This document shows positions 21,669 to 33,011 of a stretch of DNA of 64,000 nt, in pieces. This DNA is from Emiliania huxleyi CCMP1516. Its lineage: Eukaryota; Haptophyta; Isochrysidales; Noelaerhabdaceae. Each line of letters starts with the position of its first letter. Position 1 is the stretch's first letter. The translations under genes and the position numbers were made by a program. The DNA lies in NCBI RefSeq assembly GCF_000372725.1, contig NW_005195508.1, forward strand, positions 89,908-153,907, given 5' to 3'. Below the pieces are notes generated by a model. The model saw nothing but the letters and a program-made list of their open reading frames with translations. It was not told where the DNA came from and did not search any database.

Positions 21669-23640
21669 ATGCCGGCTTCATCGAGGCGCGGGCCGGCAGC
21701 GGGCACTCTCCACATCGCGCATCGGCTGCTGCTGCTCCTTCACGCGACCCCAGCGAGTGGCTGGGTGCTCTCGGTGAGCGCCACGCCAACAAGCACACAC
21801 GCTACCGCGCCCGTCTCGTAGCCCGCTGCTTACTTGGACTCACTCCCGACCCGATGCGGCATGCCCGCCGCAGAATCTCTGCGCGTCGTGGGGCAAGACC
21901 AACGATGCCGGCTACGGCAAGTGGAATGGCGGCCAGTGCAACGAACTCTGGCCCGCGTTCGACCTGTACGAGACAACCTACCTCTGGCCTCAGCCAGAGG
22001 ATGGCTTTTCGAGCGACGGGCTGGCCGCCGGCATCACCTACGCGATCCATCCCAACTTTTGCGAGGACATGATCCCTCACTTCCCCGAGGAGTCCTTCGA
22101 GACCCTCGACAGCCTCATTGGCCTCTCTTTTCTGAACTGCGACCGCATTCGCGGCGCCATTGCTGCCGCCCTCAACACGTGGGCCATCAACCACAAGCGC
22201 CTTCACTTTGAGGACGTGTCTGAGGCGTGCTGGGAGGGATGGGAGTCTCCAGCCACCACCGAGTGCGAGAACGCCGAGCTCTTCATCACCACCGACCTCT
22301 CCTACACGGGCGGCCTCCCATCCAACATCCCGGACTTTGCGGCGTTCGTTCAGAACAGCAAGCTGGGCGACTCCACCGTAAATCCAGTCGAGACTGTGCT
22401 CACCACGGGCACTAAACCCGGGTTCAGTATGGGGCTGACCCGCTCGCAGATGACGGTCAGCACCAACATTTGCTGGTACCTCGACACAACGTTTTGCTAC
22501 ACCTTCCACTGGATGAACTCAGGTGGCGTCGACGTTGTGCTAGTCATGCGGATCGTCGTCATTGTCGTCTGCTTAATCTGCCTGTTCATCATCGTCGGCA
22601 TCATCGGCGCTGGCCTCAAGAATGCGATCTGTCCAAAGAGGGCGAACAAGGCGGAAAAGCAAGTCAAACAGGTCTTTGGCCGCCGCAGCGACGCGCTCCT
22701 CTACTTTCTCGCGCGCGCGCCCCTCTTCACGCTCACATTCTCCTTTTTCTGGCTGATCGCCACGCCCATCTTCTACTTCTTTGTCTTCTTGCCGTGCTGG
22801 GACTGCTTCGACTTCAAGGCAACCATCGCACACGAGGTGGGGCACGTCCTCGGCTTTGACCACCCAGATCAGTTTCCGAGCCTCAACCTGAGAGCCAAGG
22901 ACGGCGTCAACATTGGCGCGAGTGACACGTGCACGAAGCCTCTCCAGGCCGACTTTATCGAGCTCTCGCCCCTTCCCGCGGGCTCCGACACTATCATGTA
23001 CTCGCAGACAAAGCACCGCTCGCGCACGTGCCTCACCGCTGATGACGTCGAGGGTCTCAACTTCCTCTACCCCTCTTGCGACGACGACGTAGGGGGAGCT
23101 CCGATGGCGGAGCCCAAGTGCCTAGAGGCGCTCGAGCTCTCGGGCTACTTGCGCGTCACGCTCGCGCTCGGGGGGCCCTTCGTCCTGGCCGCGATCCTGA
23201 TGGCGATGGTCCAATGCTGCGTCTCGTGCTATATGGCGCGCCGCTCGAAGAATTACGAGCAAGCCGTCTCTCGCCTGCGCCGCGACGCGTCGGGCCTCCG
23301 CAAAGAGGCGGAGTCGCTGAGACTTAGCCTGCGCGCCATGGAAGAACGCCAGAGCGCTGGCGAGCAGCCTGCCGAGAAGACAAAGTCGTCAAAAATCTGG
23401 AGTGCGCTGGCTGGGAGGAGCTCGCGCAACATGATGGGCCTGTTCACGCCGCGCCACGGCAAACGGGGAGGGGGCGACACCAGCGGCGGTGCCTCCGGCA
23501 CCATCACGGGCAACGACCTCCTCAATTCGAGCGACTCGGAGGAGGAGATGCAGCGAGAGGTGGAGCGCATGTCTGCCGTGAGGGAGTCGGTGCGCGAGGC
23601 GACTTCCAGCCGACGCGATAGTCAACGCCTCATGGTTTGA
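21669..23640 (+). CDS. Matrixin-like metalloprotease with membrane segments inside
   Basis: Zinc endopeptidase expected in the secretory pathway. Exon 1 (21669-21773) gives a signal peptide (HRLLLLLHATPASGW). A 100-bp GT-AG intron (21774-21873) leads to exon 2, about 624 aa in all. A matrixin-type start (IRGAIAAALNTWAINHKRLHF...AELFITTDL) is followed about 70 residues later by two or three strong membrane helices (VLVMRIVVIVVCLICLFIIV; FTLTFSFFWLIATPIFYFFV). Only then comes the zinc motif HEVGHVLGFDH, with a downstream SDTIMYSQ (Met-turn) and LTADDVEGLNFLY, the usual matrixin end. A last helix (LRVTLALGGPFVLAAILMAM) precedes a coiled-coil, Ser-rich cytosolic tail. The membrane insert inside the catalytic domain is odd; otherwise all key residues are present. 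Confidence 0.82.
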
Positions 23641-24262
23641 GCCTCCTCTTTTCGCTCCTGCCTTGCGATCCTTGCCATACTTTAGTTGCATTGCCACCGT
23701 GGCAGCACACACGAGACAGCACTCAGCACTCAGCTCAGCCGCGCCACAGCCGGCGCCTTCAACCCACCGGCCAGACCACAGGGATACGCCCCCCCAGGGT
23801 GCGCAGCCCAGGGAGCTGCCAGGGAGAGGGACCGCGCCCTCGTAGCCTCTCGGCGCTGGCTCCCCGCCGTCCGCGCACCGCTGCCGGTGCTTAACTCGCG
23901 ACTCTCGCTGACCACAGTGTTTTTATGCAACTAAGTTTGTTGAAGGAGGTCACGGGTCAACACACATATGGACTCCCCACCACGCGACACCGTGAGCTCT
24001 CTCTCTCCTCGCGGAGTCCGGAGAGACCTCTCTCTCGTGCAGAATCGATCTCTCAGTCTCTCTCCGAACGTAGGCGACACAATATCGGTCAGATCGTTCC
24101 CTCACGCGACGCCCCACTTTGCGTGACTCGGTGCTGGCATGTCTCCTCCCCTCACGCCGCAACCCTCGCCGGTAATCTCCTCACTGGGAAAGTAAAGTAC
24201 GGGCGAAGGGGAGGGAATGGGGAAGCGTCGCAGCAACGACCGCTCCGCCGCCCTCGGCTTGC
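23641..24262. other. Intergenic, no gene seen
   Basis: Space between the convergent protease gene (+) and UPF0301 gene (-). Includes CTCTCTC-rich DNA at about 23998-24065. Confidence 0.6.
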
Positions 24263-27200
24263 CTACTCGGCGGCCGCCTCGGGCATCGGGTGACCGGCGA
24301 AAAAGTGGAGCCACACTTGCAGCGCCTCGTCGGCAAGTGCGGAAGGCGGGACCGCGCCGAGCGACGCCCCGAAGCCTTCGTCGCCGCCGCCGGCCCCTTG
24401 CTGCAGCGCCGCGTACCAGATAGCCGTGCCGTCAGACAGCTCGACCGGCGCCGCCTCGACGGAGCCAGCTCCTGCGCTGCCGGCCTCGCCGCCTGGGGAG
24501 ACCTGTGCGGCGGTGGAGGGAGGCCGCTCAGGCGAGCACCGCAGGCTCGGAGCGCCGGAGCGTGCACCTCGCCCAGCGCCCAGATCTGGGGCCAGAGCAG
24601 CGCCGGCGAGGCGACTTGCTCGAGCTCTCCCCGCGCGAGGCGCGCCTGGGGGGAAGGGGGGGGGGGGGGGGCTTTTAACGGGGGTCCTGGCAGGGGCCCT
24701 GGCCCCCAGCGCGACACTGAGGCCGTCGGGTCGGGGCGTCTCGCATCTCGCTTGGATTTCGGGGCCTCGAGGGCGGGTCTTTCCCAGCCGACGACTCCCG
24801 AGAGGAGCAAAAAGTCGGAAAAAAACCCCTCCCCCTCCTTGATGCGCGCCCCTGCATCGGAGGACTTGATCCCCCTGCCCCCGGAGGAGGAGACGCGCTC
24901 AGCCCGGCACCGCCTCGGCCGAACGCCTCCAGCCCCCGCCGCGCCAGACGCCGCACTCGCCGACCGGAGTGCCGCCGAGCGCCTCGCCGCGCGTGTGCAG
25001 CCAGAGCAGCCCGTTGCCGTCCACGTCGAGGCTGCCGCCGCGGACGCGCGCCTCTCCTCCGAAGCCGATCGCGCGGCGCGGCCGGTCGGGCAGGTTGAAC
25101 TGGACGACGTTCGCCTGCGGGAGGGCGTGGGGCAGGCTCAGGCGAGGGTCGGTGGCAAGCAGGGGGAGGGGAGGCCACAGCTAGCTCGCCGTCGGCCGGT
25201 TGAGCACCGCGGCGACGGCGAGGCCCTGCTCCGTCTCGTGCAGCAGCAGGAGCAGCGACTTGTGCAGGAACTGCGACTCGAGCGTGTAGGTGTCGGTGCC
25301 TGCAGGCAAGGGGGTGAGGGGCGGATCAGGGACGGCCGAGGGAAGGGACGGCCGACGGGAAAGCCTCTCGGAGCGCGCGGGGCGTCGGTGCACCTCGCCC
25401 GCTGCAGAGCACGCGGCCGGCGAGCGCTTCGCCGTCGCCGCCCTCCGCCCGGGCCGGCTCCGCGAGGGCGGGTCGTGGCACCAAGTGCTGCCGCACCTGG
25501 TGACAGGGGCAGGGTGGAGCCTCGGCTCAGCGAGATCGGCCTCCGGAGGGTTCGGAGAGCAGCAGCAGTGCGGATCGCGCCCACTCGGCGAGCATGCGGT
25601 CCTGCCGGCAGGGATGGGTCCGTGGTGAGGGGAGGGGGGAGGGTGTGGTGAGGGGAGGGTGCGGTGAGGGGAGGGTGCGGTGCGGGGAGGGTGCGGTGCG
25701 GGCATGGAGGGTGCTGGCCAGCAGAGTCCCGGGGGGCGAAGCGCTCCTCCAGGTTGCCTCTCGTGCGGTCCGCCTCCTCTCCCTTGCCGATCGCGCGCAT
25801 CAGCCCCTCCCACGTCTGAAGCCCGTCGCCTGCTCGGCGAAGGCGGAGGGCCGCTGAGCCCAACGCCGGCAGCCTCTCGCCCCTCGCCAACTACCTCCTT
25901 CCTCTGGTCCCCTCACCTGCCCCCCACCTCCCCCTCACCCCCTCGCCTCCCCCGAACCCCCCACGCCCCCACGCCCCCACGCCTGCCGCGCCGACGCCGG
26001 CGCTCGGCGGAGGGAGGTCGGTGCCTACACATCAACTGTTGCACTCAGATGGACATACACACATGCACATGCACATGCACATGTGTAGGCGGAGGGAGGT
26101 CGGTGCCCTGCCGGAGGAGCTCGCGCAGCAGCACCTCCGAGTCGGCTGCGGCGAGGTACCTGTCTCACGAGCAGCGCCGGTCAGCTCTCCCCGCGGCTGC
26201 CTCTCTGGTGCGGCTGCTGCCGCACCACGAGTCTCTCTCGACTTCGCCCTGGAGCTGCTTGGGCTAGGGCTAGGGTTAGGGCTGCCCGCACACCACGAGT
26301 CTCTCTCGACTTCGCCCTGGAGCTGCTTGGGCTAGGGCTAGGGTTAGGGCTGCCCGCACACCACGAGTCTCTCTCGACTTCGCCCTGGAGCTGCTTGGGC
26401 TAGGGCTAGGGTTAGGGCTGCCCGCACACCACGAGTCTCTCTCGACTTCGCCCTGGAGCTGCTTGGGCTAGGGCTAGGGTTAGGGCTGCCCGCACACCAC
26501 GAGTCTCTCTCGACTTCGCCCTGGAGCTGCTTGGGCTAGGGCTAGGGTTAGGGCTGCCCGCACACCACGAGTCTCTCTCGACTTCGCCCTGGAGCTGCTT
26601 GGGCTAGGGCTAGGGTTAGGGCTGCCCGCACACCACGAGTCTCTCTCGACTTCGCCCTGGAGCTGCTTGGGCTAGGGCTAGGGTTAGGGCTGCCCGCACA
26701 CCACGAGTCTCTCTCGACTTCGCCCTGGAGCTGCTTGGGCTAGGGCTAGGGTTAGGGCTGCCCGCACACCACGAGTCTCTCTCGACTTCGCCCTGGAGCT
26801 GCTTGGGCTAGGGCTAGGGTTAGGGCTGCCCGCACACCACGAGTCTCTCTCGACTTCGCCCTGGAGCTGCTTGGGCTAGGGCTAGGGTTAGGGCTGCCCG
26901 CACACCACGAGTCTCTCTCGACTTCGCCCTGGAGCTGCTTGGGCGCCCAGCCCGCGTAGCCCACGAAGAGCCAAAAGGAAGACCTCTCCGCCTCGCCCGA
27001 GGCGACCAGCGCCTGCGCTCCCTCGAGCGTCGTGTACTGCACCCCTCTGATCACCGGCATCGACAGCCGCGTCGCAGCGTCGCTCGTAAGCGAGTGCAAG
27101 CAGACGATCTCGCGCGTCCCTCCAGCCCGTCCATTCCCGTGGAAGAGTCCACCCTCCGCCACGTCGCCCCCGAACCACACGCGCCAGCCGTCGAGCTCCA

Positions 27201-27588
27201 TCGCCGACGGCCGATTCAGTATGATGCCGCGAGTGAAGGCGTCGTCGTGCTGCAGAAGAAGCATGACCGACTTGTGAAAGTACTGCTGTCGCAGCGCGAA
27301 GCCGAACTCCTGCTGCGTGCCGCCGAGGATCACCGAACCCCGTTCGATGAGCGGCGTCTCGTAGACGGGGGCACCGCTGACGACGGGCGAGCTGAGGCCA
27401 GGCGGAGCGTCGGGATCAGCCTGCTCGAGCTGCTCCATCGCCACAAGCCGCGCCCGCACGTCGCGCCAGTCCTCCTCGCCCTTCACATCGCCGCCGTCGG
27501 TGCAGAGCCTCGGCGCAGCGGCGCGTGTGGGAATGGAAAATGACCGCGGAGGAAGATAAGCCCGCGAGAGCAAGGCCAAGAGCGACAT
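24263..27588 (-). CDS. Double UPF0301 / AlgH-domain protein
   Basis: Function of the family is unknown; it occurs in bacteria and in plants and algae (often plastid). The ATG at 27588 opens a basic, Ser/Ala-rich leader (LALLSRAYLPPRSFSIPTRA) that could be an organelle transit peptide. Domain 1 runs through GSVILGGTQQEFGFA, FHKSVMLLLQHDD, GIILNRPSA, VWFGGDV, FVGYAGWAPKQLQGEVERD and SW|YLAAADSEVLLREL. After a linker (LQTWEGLMRAIGKG) domain 2 repeats the pattern: DTYTLESQFLHKSLLLLLHE, AAVLNRPTA, GFGGEARVRGGSLD and IWYAALQQ, ending MPEAAAE at 24263. About nine short introns; the one at 26025-26106 starts GC and duplicates 20 bp of exon. Exon joins in domain 2 are less certain than in domain 1, and two adjacent genes cannot be excluded. 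Confidence 0.72.
26223..26943. repeat. 68-bp tandem array, 11 copies, with telomere-like core
   Basis: Eleven near-identical 68-bp units, the last partial. On the gene strand each unit holds a copy of the exon end CAGCTCCAGGGCGAAGTCG...GACTCGTG, the donor GTGTGCGGG and CCCTAACCCTAGCCCTAGC. Only the unit at about 26943 is fused to the real exon upstream (WAPKQLQ). The array lies at the exon-intron border of domain 1 of the UPF0301 gene. Confidence 0.93.
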
Positions 27589-27908
27589 CTTGCGCGGAGG
27601 CGGCCGCCGCTAGAGAGCCCTTTGTTTTGTTTCTTTTTTAGAGAGAGGCTTGGCCTTTAAGAATTCTTTTAAGCCGACAAACAGAGAATTCTTACATCAT
27701 CCGTCTGTGCTTTTTTTCTTTCGAGTTTCGTTTCTTGCTGCGCGTTCTCCCACGACCCATCCCTCCCCCCGCTTGTCTTTCTTTTTCGTATCTCTCTGTT
27801 AGTGTGTAGTCAAGAGGCCCGTTCTCTCACCCTCCGGCACACAAAGCGGTGGTTTGTCGGAGGGGGCAGCAGCAGAGGCCTCGGAGAGCAGCTCTGTGCA
27901 GCGTTGAC
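27589..27908. other. Divergent-free spacer, T/C-rich
   Basis: Upstream of the UPF0301 gene. CCCATCCCTCCC plus TTGTCTTTCTTTTTC at about 27756-27790 resembles the tail end of the shared upstream element; otherwise nothing is seen. The 3' end of the ZC3HC1-like gene lies at 27909. Confidence 0.5.
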
Positions 27909-29832
27909 TCAGAGCATCGCGAGCGCCGCGGCGGCCGCCCGGCCGACGGGCGCGCTCTGCTGGTGCGAGGCGGGCAGGAGGAGCGCGGCGCACCGCATCC
28001 AGGCGGGCACCGTGTCGCCCGCCACCACCTGCACCCACGGGCTCCACGCCCGGTGCTCCGCCACCGGGTCGAGGGCTCCAGACGAGCGCGCTGCCGAGGG
28101 CGGGCCCACAGACGAGTCGCCTTCGCCTTGGCCGCCGCGGCCGCGCTTGGACGCGGCAGCCGCACCACCCCCCTCGGCGCGCCGCTTGGAGCCGGCGGCG
28201 GGCGACGGCGCGGCGGCGAGGTCGTCTCCCAGCTCTGCGTAGTGCCACAGCCCGACGGTGCGCCCGTCCTCGGGGCACTCGAGCGTGAGGAGGGCCTGCG
28301 TGGACGTGTCCGGGACGGGTCATGGACGAGGCAGGGGAGGGCTCTCGCGGAAGGGGGGGCTAGCTGCCGGCTCTGCCCCCTGCCCGCTCCCTCCCGCCGC
28401 GGCGCCGGGCTGCGGCAGCGCGGCGCCGGGCCGCCAGCCGAGCAGCGCGAGCTTGAGGGCCGCCTCGTGCCTACGGGAGACGTGTCCTGGACACGTTGGA
28501 CGCGGACAGAGGGGCAGCGGCGAGCGCAGCCTCGCGCCGCTGCGCTTCGCTCGAGCCGCCGCCTGCCTCCGCCTCCGCCGCGCCGTCGGACGAGTCGCGC
28601 AGCCGCGAGGACAGAGCGGCGAGCAGCGCCGACCCCCCTCCGGCGAGGCCTGCTCATCAACTCGTGAATGAGACAACGAACTAGTTAGTAATTAGCCCCC
28701 CCCCTCCGGCGAGGGCCTGCTCGTCAATTGTTGATTAGAGACGCATTTCATTGACTTCATTACCGCCCTCCGGCATGGGCCTGCTCATCAATTGTTGATT
28801 AGAGACGCATTTCATTGACTTCATTACCGCCCCCCGGCGAGGGCCTGCGGCTGCGGCAGCCTCATCGAGGGCGGGGGAGAGGCCTGCACTCAGAACAGAC
28901 GCGGTGTGAGGAGAGGCTTCGTCACGCCGCCTCGCGCAAGGGGCGTGGTCCAGGCCGTCTGCGAGGGCAGGAAGCGACGGGAGGCGGAGCAGCGCGGCGT
29001 GGCGGGCCCGCAGCGACTCGAGCGCGCGCGCAGCGCCCTCGGCGAGGGAGGGGGCGGCGCCGAAGCGGGCGGGGAGCAGGAGCGACCCGAACGACTCTGG
29101 CGACGGGTTGCTGAGCCTACGGGCCACGCCGTGCACACGTCCCGGACACGTCCCGGACACGTCCCGGACGCCCCCTCCGGCTCGCTGCGAGCGCCAGGCG
29201 CAGAGCGGCTGGTGGGCGGTGCGGAGCAGGCCCTCCGCGGCGGAGAGGGCGGCGGGGTCGTCGAGGCTGGTCGGGCACTTGAACTCCGCCAGGCACACAC
29301 GGCACACGAGTGTGTCCGCCGCCGCGCCGAGCCGCCAGCCGTGCCGAGCGCACTGCGGCGGCGAGAGCGCGGCGGGCTTTGCAAACCAGAGGCGCGCGTT
29401 GGAGAAGGAGTGGACGCGTCGGAGAAAGTCGTCGCGCGAGTGGGGGCGGCACGGCTCCGGCGCCTCCTCGGACTCCGCCGCCTCCAGACGCGCCTCGAGC
29501 TCGGCAAGCGACTCGCCCTTTGAGGCGGCAGGCGCAGCGGGCGCGGCGGCGGGCGACGTGGCGGCGGGCGCGGGGGCGACGGCGGCGCATGCGGCCGCGC
29601 CAAACGCGCGGGGTGCCGACGGGGAGAAGGGAGAGCCCGAGCTCAACGCGAACGGGCTGCCTGAGCCCAGCGAAAAGGGCGAGGCGGCGGGCGCGGCGGT
29701 GGCGGGTGCAGCGGCAGCAGTGACGGCGTCGGCGTCGGCCGAGCCGTCGGGCGAGCCGAGCGGCGCACAGAGTGCGCTCTCGAGGTCGCCGAGAAGGGCC
29801 GCGACTTGGCTGCGGAGGGAGGAGGGTGTCAT
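27909..29832 (-). CDS. ZC3HC1 / NIPA-like C3HC zinc-finger protein
   Basis: Nuclear protein family; animal NIPA links to the nuclear basket and F-box ligases. From the ATG at 29832 a Ser/Ala/Pro-rich N-terminus is followed by the C3HC domain: RPHSRDDFLRRVHSFSNARLW, then CARHGW, TLVCRVCLAEFKC, and after a gap HQPLCAWRSQ. The paired Cys and closing H/C are in place. A second exon block (ESFGSLLLPARFGAAPS, LADGLDHAPCA) follows, then ALLTLECPEDGRTVGLWHY and the family-typical LDPVAEHRAWSPWVQ. The frame stops at 27909 after GRAAAAALAML. Introns contain tandem GTGTCCGGGACG units (about 29120-29165) and, at 28636-28850, three extra copies of the splice junction. Confidence 0.78.
28636..28850 (-). 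repeat. Intron of 64-67-bp units, each carrying a CAG|GCC splice junction
   Basis: Four copies of GCAGGCCCTCGCCGGAGGG (gene strand), about 65 bp apart. The units between share AATGAAATGCGTCTCTAATC and CAATTGATGAGCAG. The first copy joins exon DEAAAA and the last joins exon GLAGGGSALLAAL. Each unit starts GC and ends AG, so each could act as an intron alone. Confidence 0.85.
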
Positions 29833-30242
29833 CGCCAGGCCCCAGGGCGGCGGCTGGAGGATGCCCTCGCACTGGAAAAGAACCAGGCGCGCGTTGAAGA
29901 TGAGCGCGCGCGTCACAGCGCAGGCCAGGTCTACACTGGCCGCGGCACCAGCTCCCGCGGTCTGCACGCTAGGAGTGGTCCGCCCTCGCAATGAATGCGG
30001 AATACTATTACGAAAAGTACAACTAGTGCGACACACTAGTCAGTCTCGTAATCGCGCCAAGAGCGCGGATACACACACACACAAACAACAGGCGCGGCTA
30101 TGAATAGCTGCGCATATACAGATAACGACTGTTCACAGTTGGGAAAGAGAGAGTCGTCTCTAACGCTCCCCCCTAGTTGCATCGGCAACTATCTCGGACG
30201 ACTCGCGCGTCTTCGGCGAAGGGGACCCGCGGCTTCATCGAA
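29833..30242. other. Intergenic spacer
   Basis: Between the divergent ZC3HC1-like gene (-) and the gene at 30243 (+). Contains a short CA tract near 30072. Part may be the 5' end or missing first exon of the latter. Confidence 0.5.
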
Positions 30243-31220
30243 ATGGTCGCGCTGCACGAGAAGCTCGCCGTCTTCCTCGGCTCGGCCGACGCCGCTGGGC
30301 AGTCGGCCGCCGACAAGGGGCTGCTGTGCGGCGCCGTCGAGTCCTTCAAGCGCATCACCAAGGCGGCGCAAGAGAGGGGCGTCCGTGCCGGCGCAACCTA
30401 CGCCCCGTACCAGATCACGACGGACGGCGTCGCAGCGGGGTGGCTCTACAGCCCGGCTCAGGACATGGTGCTGATGATGCTCGAGGAGCTCGGGATGCCC
30501 ATCCTCCACTTCAACGGCAAATCCGAGACGATGACCGACTACACCGTGGGCTATATGAACGCCTCCGACCTCCACTCTGCCCCGGGACTCGTCCCACAAG
30601 TCGACTACCCGGTTGACTTTTGGCTATACGACGGTGCACAGCACCCCCGCGCAACTCCCCTTCTGCTGTAACCCCCCCCCCCCCCTCCCCCCCCCGACCC
30701 TCCCCCTGCGTTGCCCACAACAGTGCGCGTGGCCCTCGACTTCACCTCGCCGGCGTTTGCCGCCGCGTGGCCGCACCCCGCCGTCGTGGCGAAGCAGTAC
30801 GCGTACTGGCCGCACGGCGGGCACGTCTACAGCTATCACCACGCGCAGGAGATTCTCCACCTTGTCGGCAAGCACTTGGCGACCGCCGCCCGCCTCCTCC
30901 CCTCCACGGCGTGCACCGCCGTCGGCGACATAGACGGCGACACGCACCGCACGGACGGGCTCGATCCTGGCCAGTACGCATGTTACGCGCCCAAGACCTA
31001 CGCGTGGTGTGAGAACATCCCTAGCATCCACTCGTACGCTATCGAAGCCGCATACGACGAGGGCTACGCCGCTGCCGCCGTTGGTTGGCAGGCGGAAGCT
31101 ACCGCAGCTGGCTGGGGGCCGCTGTGCACCGGTGTCCAAACACCGGCCCAGCGGCGCACCCAAGAGGGATTGCGCCAGCGGCGCGTTGCGAAGATGTCCG
31201 CGGGGGAGGAGTGGTGGTGA
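30243..31220 (+). CDS. Unknown two-exon protein, perhaps 5'-incomplete
   Basis: Exon 1 to about 30631, a GT-AG intron with a C-rich tract (ending CAACAG near 30722), exon 2 to 31220. The join reads VDFWLYDVRVALDFTSPAF. The protein is rich in aromatic and histidine residues (TYAPYQITTDGVAAGWLY, YAYWPHGGHVYSYHHAQEIL) and has a few cysteines (ACTAVGD, YACYAP). The general look recalls bacterial-type periplasmic binding proteins for iron complexes, but I cannot confirm it. The ATG at 30243 is the first usable one. The frame stays open to 30177, and upstream sequence (DDSRVFGEGDPR in another frame) hints at a lost or misread N-terminus. Confidence 0.5.
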
Positions 31221-31607
31221 GGTAAGCGGCAGCAGCGAGCAGCGGCGGGGTGAGAAGAGACGGCAGCGCCAGGCCTTGCTGTGCCCCTGACCTCGCTCGG
31301 CGGAGTCTGACCCCCTTGTTTCGTGCGGGTGAGCGGCTCGCGCGGGACATGTTTGTTGGGGACTGAGGATCGAGGGGGGCCCGAGGAGTGTGATCCCTCC
31401 GTGTGTGCGGGGTAGCGGCTACGGCTCCCGGGACGTGCGTGTTTTGCATGGGACTGAGGGTAGTATAGGCGCGCGACTCGATCACGGCGGCTGGCCCGGA
31501 CGCGATCATGGCTAGTGGTCCATTTCACTGTGCTCTGTGGCAGCACAGCTCGCGCCCATTTTGTAGAGGGGAAGGACCGTGAGTTCAGAGTTGACGGAAA
31601 TTCAGGG
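31221..31607. other. Intergenic, no gene seen
   Basis: GC-rich DNA downstream of the gene ending at 31220; nothing recognised. Confidence 0.5.
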
Positions 31608-32145
31608 ACGCGATCCACTTCGCCACAGACGGTCCCACGCCTCGCCGCTAAGACGGCCGCAGCTCGTGTGCGTGTCGCCGTCTTTTTGTCCGGAGTGAAA
31701 AGTCCAACGCGCTCGTCGGTGGACGGTGGCGGCTTCCTCCAACCTGCGCCGCGCTCGGCGAACCTCGACAGCGCCTTCGGTGGCATGCATGCAGCTCTTT
31801 GCGCCTGAAGCCTGGAGTGCAGCTCCACTGCTGCTCGCACACAGATTCACACGGCACACGCTCTGCACAGATCTCAGATGGCACAGCCTACTGTGGTCTG
31901 TGCGGCTGCCACAGCTGTGACAGCGATGGGCTCGCCCTCACTGGCCCTCAGTCACTTGTGCTGCGGCTTGTGTGAGCGACACTGCTCGGCGACTGCCGGC
32001 ACACTGTGAGACCATGGGTGTGTGTGAGGTAAAACCACGCTAGATCTACCAGCGCTTGGTCACATCGGCCCCGAGGTCAGATCCTTCTACTCTGTTGATG
32101 ACAACACTTGTCTACTCGCTGGAGCCGAGCAGGAGGGCCCAGCGC
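31608..32145. repeat. Dispersed repeat R2, copy 2
   Basis: Same orientation as 9690-10017. It starts near GGGACGCGATCCACTTCGCC and closes with AGATCCTTCTACTCTGTT...GAGCCGAGCAGGAGGGCCC. This copy is longer in the middle and lacks the 40-bp insert found in copy 1. Confidence 0.78.
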
Positions 32146-33011
32146 ACAACCCACGCGCCAATCGATGACGCCCGCGGGGCTCTAAAGGCAGTGAACAGGT
32201 TCCCCCTTAGCTGTCTCAGGTGTGCGGGCGTGCTTCGGTCGGCGTACTGGAGGTGACCTTCTTGTTTCTTATCAACCTATCTGTGAATGCAGGTATTGAT
32301 TGTTGGCAAGTTAGTCAGGACACACACACAAAGCTCACACCAAAACTTCAATTTTTTTCTGGGCGGGCGGTTTGGAGAGAGAGAGAGCGCGCGTTGCGGT
32401 TTGGTGGGTGGGGGTGGTGTGCCGTGTCCGATTCTCCCCTCTGTAAGATGTAAGTAAGCTAAATAAAAGATACGACAACGTAATGCTCGCCGCGCCTGTG
32501 CGCAGACGTTGAAAACGTGGTGGTGCCTGGATACCCACAGTCAGTCAGTCAGTCAGTGTTACACACGTCCTAGCATGGACGACGGGGCACACGCACTCGC
32601 GGAACACAGGGCATTACACACGAGGCGTTGTTTGTGTGCGTTCTCAGGGAAAGGCATCACAACAGACAAAAGAATAGTCAGAGGGGCAGCAGTGGGGACC
32701 CCCACTCACGGCCCCGCGAGCGCCTGCAGCGAGATGTCCATCGCTGCATTTATGGGGTCGGCAGCAATGAACACCGGCGTCGCCCCCGCCGTACCGAGTT
32801 GCCTGGGTTCGGGCTCCAACGCAGGTCGGTAGAGGAGCTCTGAAGCGTGAAGGCCGCGGCGCGCGGGCATGGCGCCGTAATTACTACTGGTACATAATCA
32901 ACTATGTGAGCACCGTTACTCTGCGTAGCTACTCTCGCTCTAAAAGAATGCTCACACCCCCGTCCCGTCGCTCTCACACCTCTCTTCCGTCGACGCACCC
33001 TGTCTCATGAG
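32146..33011. other. Intergenic, no gene seen
   Basis: Contains a short AGTC tandem (about 32540-32557). No coding or RNA gene pattern recognised. Confidence 0.5.

Noticed and set aside
26223-26943. CRISPR-like array
   Set aside because: Units are contiguous 68-bp repeats with no unique spacers, inside a eukaryotic gene.
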